DNA of 64,000 nt from Ascaphus truei (lineage: Eukaryota > Chordata > Amphibia > Anura > Ascaphidae): positions 75,373,208 through 75,437,207 of the forward strand of contig CM071570.1 in NCBI GenBank assembly GCA_036426205.1, read 5' to 3'. Below, piece after piece: positions 10,753 to 20,389 of this stretch; position 1 is the stretch's first letter, and the number at the start of each line of letters is the position of its first letter. A program made the translations under genes and the position numbers. The notes beneath the pieces were generated by a model. The model searched no databases and had not been told where the DNA came from. It worked only from the letters and a program-made list of their open reading frames with translations.

Positions 10753-11719
10753 TTTCCTGAACTTTTTACTTTCTGTTTTTCTCACCCCATCCCTTCCTTT
10801 TTCACCTTATTTTTTTATCCCGGTTTTCTTTTGATGTGTTGTGGTTTTGTTGTTTTTACTTACATATCTTTTGGATTTGTGTTTTTTGCTCATTAAAACT
10901 TTTTTGGCATACTCCCCCTGTTTTGACCATTTGTGTGATGGGAATAATAGATTTTTATATTATTTAAATGATATATGTAATTATTGCAATTTTTGACAGT
11001 TTGAGACGTCCCTGTAATCAAGTAGCCCATTCTCAAGATCTCCTTTGTTTACTGGTTTCACATATTTCCTCAGATGATGTTTCATTTCATCCTACACCAA
11101 TTCTATCGGGTTCGCATTGGCGGATCTTCAAATATAGAGAAAAGACAGTATAGTTATTTAAAAGAATAAAACAAGCACACACAAGAGCACAGTAGAGCAC
11201 AGTTAATAGTATACTACTGCTCAAAACAGTTACAGTACTTACTCTGATGGTGTTCTAACCCAGTTGATTCCACTGCTCTCCATAAATGTAGCAGATGCAC
11301 TGTGTTTGGAAATGTTACCTTGGAAGAAGTGGGGGCCAGGTGGGAAGAAATCTGAAATATATGGTGCTATCTGGGAGATAATGGGAAACACAAATACAGG
11401 GACAGGGTCTCATTCATATTCAGTTAGAGTACTACTGCTCACAACACTGAAACTGGAACTTACCTTCAAATACAACTATTGGTCCTGGTTAAAGTCTAAA
11501 GACAGCCCCCTACACATGAGGCTTGAGTGGATACTTTAGCCAAGATTTCAGTGTTAACATTTTTTTTTCAAGAATTCCATAGTAGAAAATTGTTCCAAGG
11601 AGAATTATGTTTCATCAGAAAATATAACATCCGCAAACTTTTCTCCACTCTCAAACCATGCACGTGCTTGGTAAACTCATTAATTCTTGTTATTATCCCT
11701 TATCATAGCAAGCACTCTG
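10753..11719. other. Unannotated AT-rich DNA
   Basis: The first 200 bases are T-rich and end in 'attaaaacttttttggcata', plausibly the end of the PLE flank. The rest shows no gene, TIR or repeat I recognise. Confidence 0.35.
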
Positions 11720-11720
11720 C

Positions 11721-11751
<31 letters not shown>
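11720..11751. repeat. (AAT)n microsatellite
   Basis: Ten uninterrupted AAT/TAA units. Confidence 0.95.
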
Positions 11752-12042
11752 GGGTAAAAAATGTATATAATTTTCTACACTAGGGCCATCTAAATGATAG
11801 AATAACTAGAAGCACTGTTAGAAGTAAATAAAGACATTCCTTTGCTGGTAATCCTACCTCCTCCCTTAATTTTTTATTCAGAATATGTTTCAGTACAGAA
11901 CTTTCCAGAATAAGCCATACAGTAATCAGTGTAATATTGAAACCTTTCTACATAATAAACATGCTACAGCTTAGGTAAACTGAGAAATTAAACTTTATGT
12001 ACTTTATGTACTGCATTTGTACTTTATTTACAGGACAGCACT

Positions 12043-12205
12043 TTACGTCACACGTCCAAAGGTCCACCCCAAATAGCATCTCATTAGTCTGATGCAGGAC
12101 TCGGACAATGGAATCTCATGCTTCTGCTTCAGAATATCCCAAACCTCTGCAGCAGACAACTCATCACTTTCTAGGCTGATCTCTTTGACCAGCCAAAAAA
12201 TGTCA
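12043..12205 (-). pseudogene. Possible terminal exon, helix-rich protein of unknown family
   Basis: On the minus strand an acceptor-like 'tttttcacag' (ending at 12206) precedes an open frame of about 53 codons. It contains LVKEISLESDELSAAEVWDI and IRLMRCYLGWTFGRVT and ends at TAA (12043-12045). Its regular helical spacing looks more protein-like than neighbouring chance ORFs. The C-terminal pattern loosely recalls helix-turn-helix regions of transposases. An upstream minus-strand segment ending in a donor-like GTAAGT at 12333 joins in a compatible frame. Function is unknown and it could still be chance. Confidence 0.3.
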
Positions 12206-12333
12206 CTGTGAAAAACAAAATAAGGAAGATGAAAAAGATTAATTCAAATTAAAGAGTGCAGATGCATAGGCATACTCTGTGCCTGTGTGAAAAAAACAGA
12301 GGCAAAGGCAAGAGTATACAGTAATGTACTTAC

Positions 12334-12405
12334 AATGTTCTGACCCAGTGGACCATCTTACAAAATATCTGTCTTCCCTTGGGTATAATAGCAACAGCAG
12401 CATAG
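12334..12405 (-). pseudogene. Possible upstream exon of the 12.0-12.4 kb relic
   Basis: In the frame that joins the exon at 12205, this reads ...PKGRQIFCKMVHWVRT and ends at a donor-like junction (cagaacatt/GTAAGTAC) at 12334/12333. The intron would be 128 bases. The 5' limit is undetermined. A different frame of the same segment gives an ORF starting at 12439, which I regard as the shadow. Confidence 0.2.
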
Positions 12406-13025
12406 TGTCACATGCATGCCTCCTTGCGGTAGCTAACATTGGATGTCTCTTGTTCAGAATTCCTTTTCACACATGTGCATTATTTTAATGCTATTTTACT
12501 TGCTGATTATTTTGGTCATGGCAACTGTTCAGAATTTAATGAACCGCTAATGAATGTGTATTCAATGTGTATTGCTTCTTCGTTGCACTGTATTATACAG
12601 GTAACGCGACCAGTACAGGTATACACCTACTTCTGACACCTTGAAGATTAGATAACCAATCACTAACTTAGCCCCCCCAACATTAACATCTTGTGCCTTA
12701 TGTTGCCCCTGTAATATCATCGGGACTGCACATAAATTCTCACAGAAATTGTATTTCCACCTTCACTGATCATGATTTGAACTCCTGTGCTTTAACTTCT
12801 CTACTGCTGTACCAGTAAGGAGCCTAAGAAAGTGAAGGATGCTTGTTGACTCAAGTCTACCTGACACCCCCCCCTCTACGCCCCCCCCAAAAAGACTAAA
12901 ATGGGGAAAGAAATAAAGGCAGGAGCCAAAACTCCAAAGATAAAGAATCTGGTAGCGATGTGGAGAAAAAAATTGTGCAAAATCCTTGTGATTCTTGTAC
13001 CAAAGACACCTGATTCTACAATAGG

Positions 13026-13426
13026 TACACTGGCGACACACTTTATTCGAGCTCGGCTAGTCCCACGAATTCGGGTATACCCGGGTGTATTGAGGTTTGT
13101 GACTGTTTTCTGCCCAAGTGCATTGTGTTATTTTCCAGGCAGGGATTGAAGCATTTTATTCCCGCTGGCTGCAATACTGCACAGTATATATATATATACT
13201 GCATTACAATTCATGAATTTATGCCATCTGGTAGACACGCGAAGCATTGCAGCCTATTAAATCCTAATCATTATCATTTAACAGATCAGCCGCCCGTCAG
13301 CCAGGCATGAACCCAGGCTGGGAAGGCAAACACAACGGGGCTTGTCAGAGGTGAGGAGCGGCGCATTCCAGGTATCTGCCAGGTACATACTGGGTATTTG
13401 CTCGAATAAAGTGTGTCAGTGCAGTA
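13026..13426. mobile_element. 0.4-kb TIR element, copy 1
   Basis: The left end reads TACACTGGCGACACACTTTA and the right end, reversed, reads TACTGCACTGACACACTTTA: inverted repeats of about 25 bp that differ by small indels. Internal landmarks are 'cgggtatacccggg', a TA run and 'aattcatgaatt', which can form hairpins. No coding capacity was seen. A near-identical copy lies at 16721-17125, and end fragments or relatives at 8215-8300 and 2083-2446. Superfamily is not assigned; flanking TA suggests a 2-bp TA target duplication. Confidence 0.8.
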
Positions 13427-13644
13427 CCTGAACCCCAATCCCAATCACACCAAGCTAATCTCCCATCGAATTCAACGCATCCAACTTCAGTCCCTCCTCA
13501 CATCACCTGGTACACTGCCTACCTCATCCTGGACACTGCTCACTCAACTCCATACACAGCTCAAATAAACTCGGAACAATCCCCCACAATGTACAGAGCT
13601 CCAGCCTAGCTGTAACTGGTGACATTGTCAGACACAGCTTGGCA

Positions 13645-13911
13645 ATGACAAGTGACATTGAAATGCACAATTATGATCCACCTGTACAAGACGCATGTAA
13701 ACCTGTGGCCAGACCTGCCATTGATTTGTTCCTGTCACAACACTTGAAGCAGAGGCAGAACACAATGGAAGGAAAAATGGACATACTTCTGGAAAGAATG
13801 GACCAAATATTGAGGGGCCTTGCAGGAATGGCAAGGGACATCACTGGTCTCTATTATATTATCGGTACACAGTTGGAGGAGAGAGCAAGACATCTGAGGA
13901 AATCCCTACCA
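13645..13911 (+). pseudogene. Fragment of a possible transposon-encoded accessory protein
   Basis: An ATG at 13645 opens a frame coding about 89 plausible residues (MTSDIEMHNYDPP..., then LERMDQILRGLAGMARDITG) before it runs into a C-run at 13912. The heptad-like helix resembles the C-terminal tails of Harbinger Myb/SANT-like accessory proteins. No Myb domain was found upstream, so this is only a suggestion. The remainder of the ORF (to 14100) is low-complexity proline followed by chance sequence. Confidence 0.3.
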
Positions 13912-14099
13912 CCCCCCCCCCCCCCCCCCCTGTCTCAATGTAAAACAGCAAGACTTGGGGACAAAACCTCTCACCCCCCCAACCACCTATATCTCAAAGC
14001 AATATCCAGATCATGGTGTGGAGAAACTTGTGGGGAGCGCAGGTATCACCATAAACATGTAAGGGAAAAGAATAATAATAAAATAGTGTGGTATGTCTA

Positions 14100-14399
14100 A
14101 ATAAACACAGCAACCTAGGCAGGAATCATGAATGGGAACTCACATTCTCCCAGTGGTAATACAGCCTTTGAATAGCAATAGATGCAGTGGGTAGATTCAG
14201 CAATGTGCAGGGGGGTCTTGCTTGTACACACTCCCTGATGGTGACAGGACGAACCCTGAATGGAAATGAAATAAAGACAATTCTAGTGCAACACTGTATG
14301 TTCACTATGAATATATTGAAAAAGGCAATTGATATTGCACTTACATGATCAACATGTGCTTAGACACGTAAAAATTGATGCGCAGCATAGGTGTACTCC
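14100..14399. other. Unannotated
   Basis: No recognisable gene or repeat end. It may belong to the 3' flank of the adjoining minus-strand PLE. Confidence 0.3.
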
Positions 14400-14720
14400 A
14401 TCCACCCCACTCCCGAGGTCGCGTCGCGTCACTTCCGGTCTGGCCCGTCGCGTCACTTCCGGTTTCGTCGGCGAACACAGAATGGATCCTCACGGGTTCT
14501 GGGGCTTGTATGGCACACTTCTGAACTGCTGCTGGTTCACTCAACGCGTTTCGCTGGCGTGGCAGCTTCGTCGGGAGTCCGATCTGAAGTGTAAGCTTCT
14601 TTGTCCATGTATATATGCCCATACTTGGTTCTGATTGGATGGATGGTTAATTCTCCACTTCCAATTGGCTAGAATGGTGCTTTGTGATTGGCTCATGGGC
14701 GGGACTATCCATGCATACTA
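14400..14720. promoter_or_regulatory. PLE A 3' flank with CCAAT boxes and tandem CpG motif
   Basis: The motif 'cgcgtcacttccggt' occurs twice in tandem (14424-14462). ATTGG/CCAAT boxes lie near 14634, 14662 and 14687. The degenerate ribozyme motif lies between these two groups. Confidence 0.4.
14535..14585 (-). ncRNA. Degenerate hammerhead ribozyme-like motif (PLE A, 3' flank)
   Basis: On the minus strand CCGACGA (canonical CTGANGA with U4 changed to C) is followed by A, a GCTG/CAGC stem II, then GAAAC and ACGCGT, with a short CTC/GAG stem I. The U4 change hits the conserved core, so it is probably inactive. It lies downstream of the PLE endonuclease in sense orientation. Confidence 0.5.
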
Positions 14721-15240
14721 ATATCCATGTGTAATACATTAAAATTACATCGTTTTATTTAATACAAACATCTTAAAATCTTAATACACAAAATAAATAA
14801 ATATATAACTACTGCTTTAACTAAAAACTAACTAATACATAGAAGAACTATCTGGTTCACAGAGAGAAGGGTAAATAGCTAACTGCTGCACCAAAGGGTA
14901 TAGTCCTTATGTTATGCGCTTGTAAATGCATTGGTGTCATATACAGTATACCACTCAGCAATGATTTATGCATTAAATTGAGTAGAGCGGTGTGGGAGAG
15001 AAGAGTGGAAAAACACAAGTTAGTGCACCCAATATAAATACATAAATATATAGATAAATATATATAAATTAATAACAGGGTTGCATAAATCTTAAAAATA
15101 TACATATATATATATCCAAATGTAAAGAGTCATTATCATAAAATTCATCATAAAAAAATTGTATAAAATATTATTAAAATTATACTAAGATTGATTGGAT
15201 GTAACAGAATGCTGGACCTGTGTATGTGGACACACATTAT

Positions 15241-15984
15241 TTATATAAAAACACTGATTTCTAAATCTGAGTTCAGCCCATCTGGAATTAACGTTTTTAG
15301 CCGGTGAATCCAGAATGTCTCTCTTTTAATTAGTTCTTTAGTTCTGTCACCGCCTCTCCAATTTAATGGGACATGCTCAATTCCTTTTATAATTAAATCT
15401 TTTGGATTAGATCCATGAAAACGAGTAAAGTGTTTTGGGACACTGTGTGTGTCCAACATACGTCTTATATTGCCTATGTGTTCCAGAGCTCTCACCTTCA
15501 GGACACGAGTGGTTTGACCAACATATGGAAGACCACAACTGCATTCCAGCAAATAAATAACAAATGCTGAATTGCAATTTATGAATTGTTTTATGTTAAA
15601 AACCTCATTGGTAGTGTTTGATTTAAAAATGTCTTTAGCCTCCTTACAGCAAAAATCACATATCTTGCAGTTACCGCATGTATAAAAACCTTTTGGGAGT
15701 TTAAGCCAATTATTATTGTGTGTGTGTTCCTTCTTATTCTTCAGGACACTTGGTGCTAGTTTCTGCTTTAAATTACTTGCTTTAATGAATAGAACATTTG
15801 GCATTGCAGGTAATACACTGCCCAAAATAGGATCATTTTGTAAAATGTGCCAATGTTTTTTCAGGGCATTTCTAATTTTGTATGCATCCCTGTTGTATTG
15901 AGTCATAAAACTGGTGGTAAAATCCAACTCTGTCCTTTTTGTTTTATTCACATTTGGTTTAATTAAAAGTTTCCTGTCTAGCAA
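15241..15984 (-). pseudogene. PLE A GIY-YIG endonuclease
   Basis: 248-codon open frame. It has a linker with NALKKHWHIL (residues 39-48) and a CxxCxxC zinc-like cluster (YTCGNCKICDFCC, 101-113). The GIY-YIG core follows: VIYLLECSCGLPYVGQTTR (142-160), RALEHI (165-170), and a C-terminal RETFWIHRLKTLIPDGLN with the expected Glu and Asn. It continues from the RT fragment after a frameshift near 16077, so the EN part alone is intact. In PLEs this nuclease nicks target DNA to prime reverse transcription. Confidence 0.88.
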
Positions 15985-16045
15985 GTCGACTTTAGATTTT
16001 GCTTCTTCAATTAATGTAGGGCTATAATTCTTCTCAAGAAATTTA

Positions 16046-16375
16046 TTAGTAAGTACAAGAGATTGTTCCTCGTAAGTTCTTACTGCAATTCCTCTTTATC
16101 CGCATAAATTGCCCCTGAGGAACATTGGAAATCCACCTAGGGTGGTGGCAACTGTTTCTTAATATATAGTTGTTGCCATCTACTGATTTAAAAAAAGTTT
16201 TAGTTAAAATCACATTATTTTCAATATAGATTTCCAGGTCTAAAAATTCCACTTTTGTTTTACTAAAATTAGATAAAAAATTTAAATTAAAATTGTTAGT
16301 ATTGATATAAGATAATAAAAAATGCACAAATGCGCACCAGGGATTAGTGGAAGGTAATTTATTAAAAATACACAC
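16046..16375 (-). pseudogene. PLE A reverse transcriptase, C-terminal fragment
   Basis: Contains the post-palm region typical of PLEs: KVEFLDLEIYI, KTFFKSVDGNNYI, CHHPRW, VPQGQFMRIKRNC. The palm motifs (A, B and YxDD) are missing because the copy is 5'-truncated near 16350. A frameshift near 16077 separates it from VRTYEEQSLVL, which leads into the endonuclease. Confidence 0.82.
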
Positions 16376-16720
16376 AAACTCTGAGGGGATCCAACCCCAC
16401 CTCAGAACAGCTGTGCAGCTGGACGGCTAAGTACTACCCAGGAGAACACCTGATGGTGACTAAACCCTAAGCTGCACAGTATACAAATACAGTAAAATTT
16501 ATATAAAAACACATGAAAGAAAAAAAACTAACATGAAAACAACCTATCAACAGATTTGTATAGAAACCGCCATAAGGTTGGGCACTGGCAAGGGGAAACG
16601 GACACTCACACTGAGACAGTCAGCAGACTCGCGGTGGCTGCACAGGATCCGGATCTCAGCACCGCGGAGATGGAAAAAAACGCTGCTGTCTCCTGCAGGC
16701 TCCGTCTCAGCTTACCAGCA

Positions 16721-17125
16721 TACACTGGCGACACACTTTATTCGAGCTCGGCTAGTCCCACGAATTCGGGTATACCCGGGTGTATTGAGGTTTGTGACTG
16801 TTTTCTGCCCGAGTGCATTGAGGTATTTTCCAGGCAGGGATTGAAGCATTTTATTCCCGCTGGCTGCAATACTGCACAGTATATATATATATATACTGCA
16901 TTACAATTCATGAATTTATGCCATCTGGTAGACACGCGAAGCATTGCAGCCTATTAAATCCTAATCATTATCATTTAACAGATCAGCCGCCCGTCAGCCA
17001 GCCCCATGAACCCAGGCTGGGAAGGCAAACGCAACGGGGCTTGTCAGAGGTGAGGAGCGGCGCATTCCAGGTATCTGCCAGGTACATACTGGGTATTTGC
17101 TCGAATAAAGTGTGTCGGTGCAGTA
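16721..17125. mobile_element. 0.4-kb TIR element, copy 2, inserted in the PLE A flank
   Basis: Nearly the same sequence as 13026-13426 along its whole length. Differences include 'cccgagtgcattgaggta' versus 'cccaagtgcattgtgtta' and one extra TA in the central run. The ends are TACACTGGCG and, reversed, TACTGCACCGACACAC. It separates the PLE A body from the flank carrying the ribozyme motif at 17146. Confidence 0.85.
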
Positions 17126-17145
17126 CACGCGCAGGATGACCTGTC

Positions 17146-17190
17146 GTGACCTCTACGCGTTTCGTACCAAGTACTTCGTCAGGAGTCACT
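17146..17190 (-). ncRNA. Hammerhead ribozyme-like motif (PLE A, 5' flank)
   Basis: On the minus strand: GTGACTC, core CTGACGA, A, stem II GTAC-TTG-GTAC, GAAAC, palindromic ACGCGT, cleavage-type nucleotide A, then GAGGTCAC. Stem I forms CTC/GAG plus GTGA/TCAC with one bulged G. Both core boxes are canonical. The neighbouring plus-strand sequence (17183-17215) has an AGAGTGAC hairpin followed by GAAACGCGTC but lacks the CTGANGA box, giving a head-to-head half motif. Confidence 0.65.
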
Positions 17191-17215
17191 CTCAAGAGTG
17201 ACGAAACGCGTCAGG

Positions 17216-17910
17216 GAGCGTCATCACGCATCACGTCACGGACATTGCGTCATCACGTTGCGCATGAACAGGCCGGTTCGTGTAACCGTCACAGGCCACG
17301 CAGCTGAGAGATCTTCAGAGGACTCCATTTAATGCCGGTTCCCTTGCTCCACGCTTGAGTCAACATCCTGATGACCACGGATCGTGTGTATCCAGATAGC
17401 GACATCAGAGACAAGTAAAGACAAGCAAAGAGCCGGATGGTGGTGATTTATTCACGACACGCTTTTAACTTTTTTATCCTTGTGAGTGCGATTCTTCCCC
17501 CCCTCTCCCCCCTCCATTTCCTTTATTAAATATACAGTTACACACTATGGGGCGTGCGCTCTCTTTTCTCTCTCCTCTACAGATTTTATAGGATGTGGTT
17601 CATCCTTCGAGAGCAGCCGGAGACCCCCTGTATTCAAGCCTAAACATCTTTGACGGACTTCATCTTTAAAGGACTGGTTATCCACTTCTTTATTTTATTT
17701 TTATATATTTTATGGTTATACATTTTTTAAAATATGTTTATTCACTTTTTGCATATTATAGAATGCGTTGTTTAAGTATTTAATGAATATATGTTTACAA
17801 ATCACTATATATCACTATCTACACGCAGGCACTGATATTAATTTATACACTATACATAATATTTTATCATTGCGTATATGCCCTTTGAGGCGCTGCTTTT
17901 CTCTGTTTGT
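17216..17910. other. PLE A outer flank, then unannotated AT-rich DNA
   Basis: Contains CpG-rich 'cgtcatcacg' motifs (17220-17260) and a pyrimidine tract with an acceptor-like 'ctctcctctacag' at 17569-17581. After 17650 it is AT-rich. No ORF is credible. Confidence 0.35.
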
Positions 17911-17913
17911 TAG

Positions 17914-17952
<39 letters not shown>

Positions 17953-18200
17953 TGTATATACACATACACACACACATAAACACACAATATATATTTAATT
18001 ATATATCTATTTAATTATATATATATATTTTTATATATTTATATCTATGTATATATCAAGAGACACTAACAGAGACAGTCAAAGAGAGAGAGAGACAACC
18101 AGAGAGAGAAAGAGAGAGACAAACAGATAGGGAAACATAGAGAAACAGAGAAACATAGAGAAACAGAGAGAGAGAAAAACAGACAAACAGATGTGTGTGT
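17911..18200. repeat. Cluster of TA, CA and GA microsatellites
   Basis: (TA)n at 17917-17951, (CA)n near 17961-17975 and a GAGA/AACAGAGA tract at 18060-18190. Confidence 0.9.
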
Positions 18201-18541
18201 GTGGGTCATTATAGGCAAGTGTAAGCAGAAATCTGTTCATTCTACCACTGTAGAAGATTTCACACACATTGTTATTGTAATTAAAATCCTAAACTTGATT
18301 TGCACATGTTGATTGACTAAGGCGAAATAAAAGTTTCGTTTACTGTGAAAAGAGTATCTTAGAAAAAGAATTTCTGGCAATAATTGTAACACATTTATAG
18401 TGGGAGAACACATAGGCGTATAACAGTGAGGTTATATTGTAACCTTGAAAGAAACCACGAAGATAACATGTAACTATTCTCACATTCAGCAGACATCCGT
18501 ATGCGCTCTACTTAGACACTGTACAGTTCTACAGAGAAGAA
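18201..18541. other. Upstream region of the Fox-like gene
   Basis: AT-rich. No clear TATA/CCAAT pair or TIR was found. From about 18260 onward base composition matches the block ending near 25140. Confidence 0.35.
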
Positions 18542-19180
18542 ATGGCAGAAGCTTCCACATTGCACAGCCATCCACGTAAATCATACAAATTTATGATTTC
18601 AGAAGCAATCGAATCAACAGATGAGAAGAGGGCAACTGTGTGCCAAATATATGACTTGATCCAAAAGAAATATCCATACTACAAAGAACCAGCCAGATAA
18701 TCTAATTTTAAAACTTCTCTCCGATTCACTTTATCAGCAAATGAATGTTTTGAGCGTGTCCATGATCGGCTAGATCAATGATATGGATGTTGGCATGTTG
18801 CGCCATCATTTAAAATTACCATGGAACATGGAACATATCTTCTGTTAAATAGCATATTTTTGCCTAATACCAGTTACAATGAAGCCGCACCGACTGTCGC
18901 GTCTGCTGCTATACGTGCACCCTCCATTCATCAAGCCCACATACAAGATGCACATAACTACTATGATATGTATCCAAACTTATATTGCCAATACCAATTT
19001 GGATGGGAAAACAACCAAAAACTGTACGTACCTCCGGACGTCTTGTTTGAAGAAGCCACTGCAGATCAATATGACTGCCTCATGGAGATGTGTGTGATTC
19101 AGGATTCAACGGTTGCCTCAACCATGGATGATACTGTTGTGCCTTCCTGGAGCGAGCAGTTGCAGCCAAACCAGTTTTGA
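18542..19180 (+). pseudogene. Forkhead-domain (Fox-like) protein, two in-frame stops
   Basis: One continuous 213-codon frame from ATG 18542 to TGA 19178-19180, interrupted only by TAA (18698-18700) and TGA (18779-18781). Residues 12-95 follow the forkhead winged-helix plan. Helix 1: KSYKFMISEAI. DEKRATVCQIYDLIQKKYPYYKE matches the usual 'EKRLTLSGIYEFI..RFPYY' segment. Helix 3: FKTSLRFTLSANECFERV (usually WQNSIRHNLSLNDCFVKV). Then the wing, GCWHVAPSF...MEHGTY (usually YWTLDP...MFENGSY). The C-terminal part is acidic and aromatic with no known motif. It is intronless. The base-contacting Asn and His of helix 3 are replaced by Thr and Phe. It faces the Harbinger transposase at 24195-22875 and may be transposon cargo, a retrocopy, or a decayed Fox paralogue. 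Confidence 0.78.
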
Positions 19181-19500
19181 CTTCTACAAGAATGGTAAAT
19201 ATAAAATTCGTTATGCCTTCACTCACATTATATATGTGTACATTTTGAATATACACCATTTGTTAGCCAAATGTGTGGATACAGCGTAACATTGCAGACA
19301 GGCTTACATGTAGCGTGCACTAAAACATTATTCCTTATAACACTATACTACATGACGAAGCATTACTACACATTGTTGACGGACTCACAAAACCTAGATT
19401 ATTATCACTTTTAAAGTATCATTTCAACATGTTACACTAACTGTAACACACACACACACCTCATAGTTTAGCATGCAACATAGAAAAACAAAGTGTCGCC
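19181..19500. other. 3' region of the Fox-like gene
   Basis: AT-rich with a short (CA)n near 19448. No AATAAA was found close to the stop codon. Confidence 0.35.
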
Positions 19501-19539
19501 CACATATGACGTGGGACCGTTGTCATGTCCCAAGGTGTC

Positions 19540-19830
19540 CTTAAAAAGGTTTACGGATGCAAGCCCCGCCCCCAACTGACGTGCGCGGGTGAAACCGTAT
19601 TGGCTGTGCCCGTAGCTTATTGTTACGGTCAGTGCAGTGTGTCATGCATGCGCGTCGGTGGGGCGGTGCGTGCACAGCGCTGGAGGCCAATGTTAATTCA
19701 GTGGGAGGAGTGTTTGCGTGCATTTCACGGTGCCTTAACATGATGTCACACGTATTTTGTTCGATCATTGGCTGATCGTCCGTTGTTTCCGTGGGCACAC
19801 GTCCGTTTAAAAAGTTTAGATATGTACGTG
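19540..19830 (+). promoter_or_regulatory. CpG-rich promoter-like block
   Basis: A GC box (CCCCGCCC, 19564-19571), three CCAAT/ATTGG boxes (about 19599, 19687 and 19768) and a TATA-like TTTAAAAAG (19806) lie in canonical order within 250 bases. CpG density is well above the flanks. It may drive the small exon at 20229. The 209-codon minus-strand ORF over this block (20170-19541) has no recognisable domain and is probably a by-product of its base composition. Confidence 0.4.
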
Positions 19831-20228
19831 TGTAAAAGTGAATTCGTTTCGCTCCCATAACTTCCAGCCATGATATGCTTACTGCTAGCAGCACCATTGA
19901 GGGATATGTATAGAACGCACAGCGTACACATCGTTTAGCGCATGCTCTAAGACTTAGTCCACACAATCGTGAAGTGCGCGCGCAACACACGTTGTGCGTG
20001 CACATTATTATGTATACAGGCACCGGAAAAATCATATCCGTAGTAATGCCAGGAATGCAATTATAATAATGACAGTTCAGTATCTGTGGTTTTAACCTTG
20101 CACTTTCAACATATACGTTACTTATGCGTGAATATCCACAATCATATAGAGATGTGTTACGCGTTGTCATGCTGAGACATATATAAATGTGCCATCTTTG
20201 AACATCATGTGTTTGCTGTATTTCACAG

Positions 20229-20333
20229 ATGTCGCGGATGAATACATGGGAACAATGTATGATTTCAGATGAGCCAATCGTTATATTACATGATTGTGAC
20301 GACGACCGAATAACTATTATAATACATATGTAA
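20229..20333 (+). CDS. Small ORF after splice acceptor, unknown
   Basis: A 34-codon ORF begins MSRMNTWEQCMISDEPIV, immediately after an acceptor-like 'gctgtatttcacag', and ends at TAA 20331-20333. An AATAAA signal follows at 20366-20371, and a TATATAAAT lies at 20173. The acidic patch HDCDDDR is its only feature. It may be the last exon of a short transcript from the promoter-like block at 19540-19830, or chance. Confidence 0.25.
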   Translation: MSRMNTWEQCMISDEPIVILHDCDDDRITIIIHM

Positions 20334-20389
20334 CAATGCTTTCAATGCTTGGAGTGCAGATTAACAATAAATACATAATGTTATCATGT

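Larger units (their letters stand above)
14400..17340 (-). mobile_element. Penelope-like element A, truncated, with ribozyme-bearing flanks
   Basis: Order in the minus direction: upstream flank (17340-16380) with a hammerhead-like motif and an inserted 0.4-kb TIR element, 5'-truncated reverse transcriptase (about 16375-16046), GIY-YIG endonuclease (15984-15241), and downstream flank (15240 to about 14400) with a degenerate hammerhead-like motif. PLEs are known to combine an RT with a C-terminal GIY-YIG nuclease and to carry flanking repeats. Limits are approximate. Confidence 0.8.

Noticed and set aside
19541..20170. 209-codon minus-strand ORF
   Set aside because: Covers a promoter-like CpG block, has no domain or plausible hydrophobic core, and is likely a chance frame; kept only as a note under that block.
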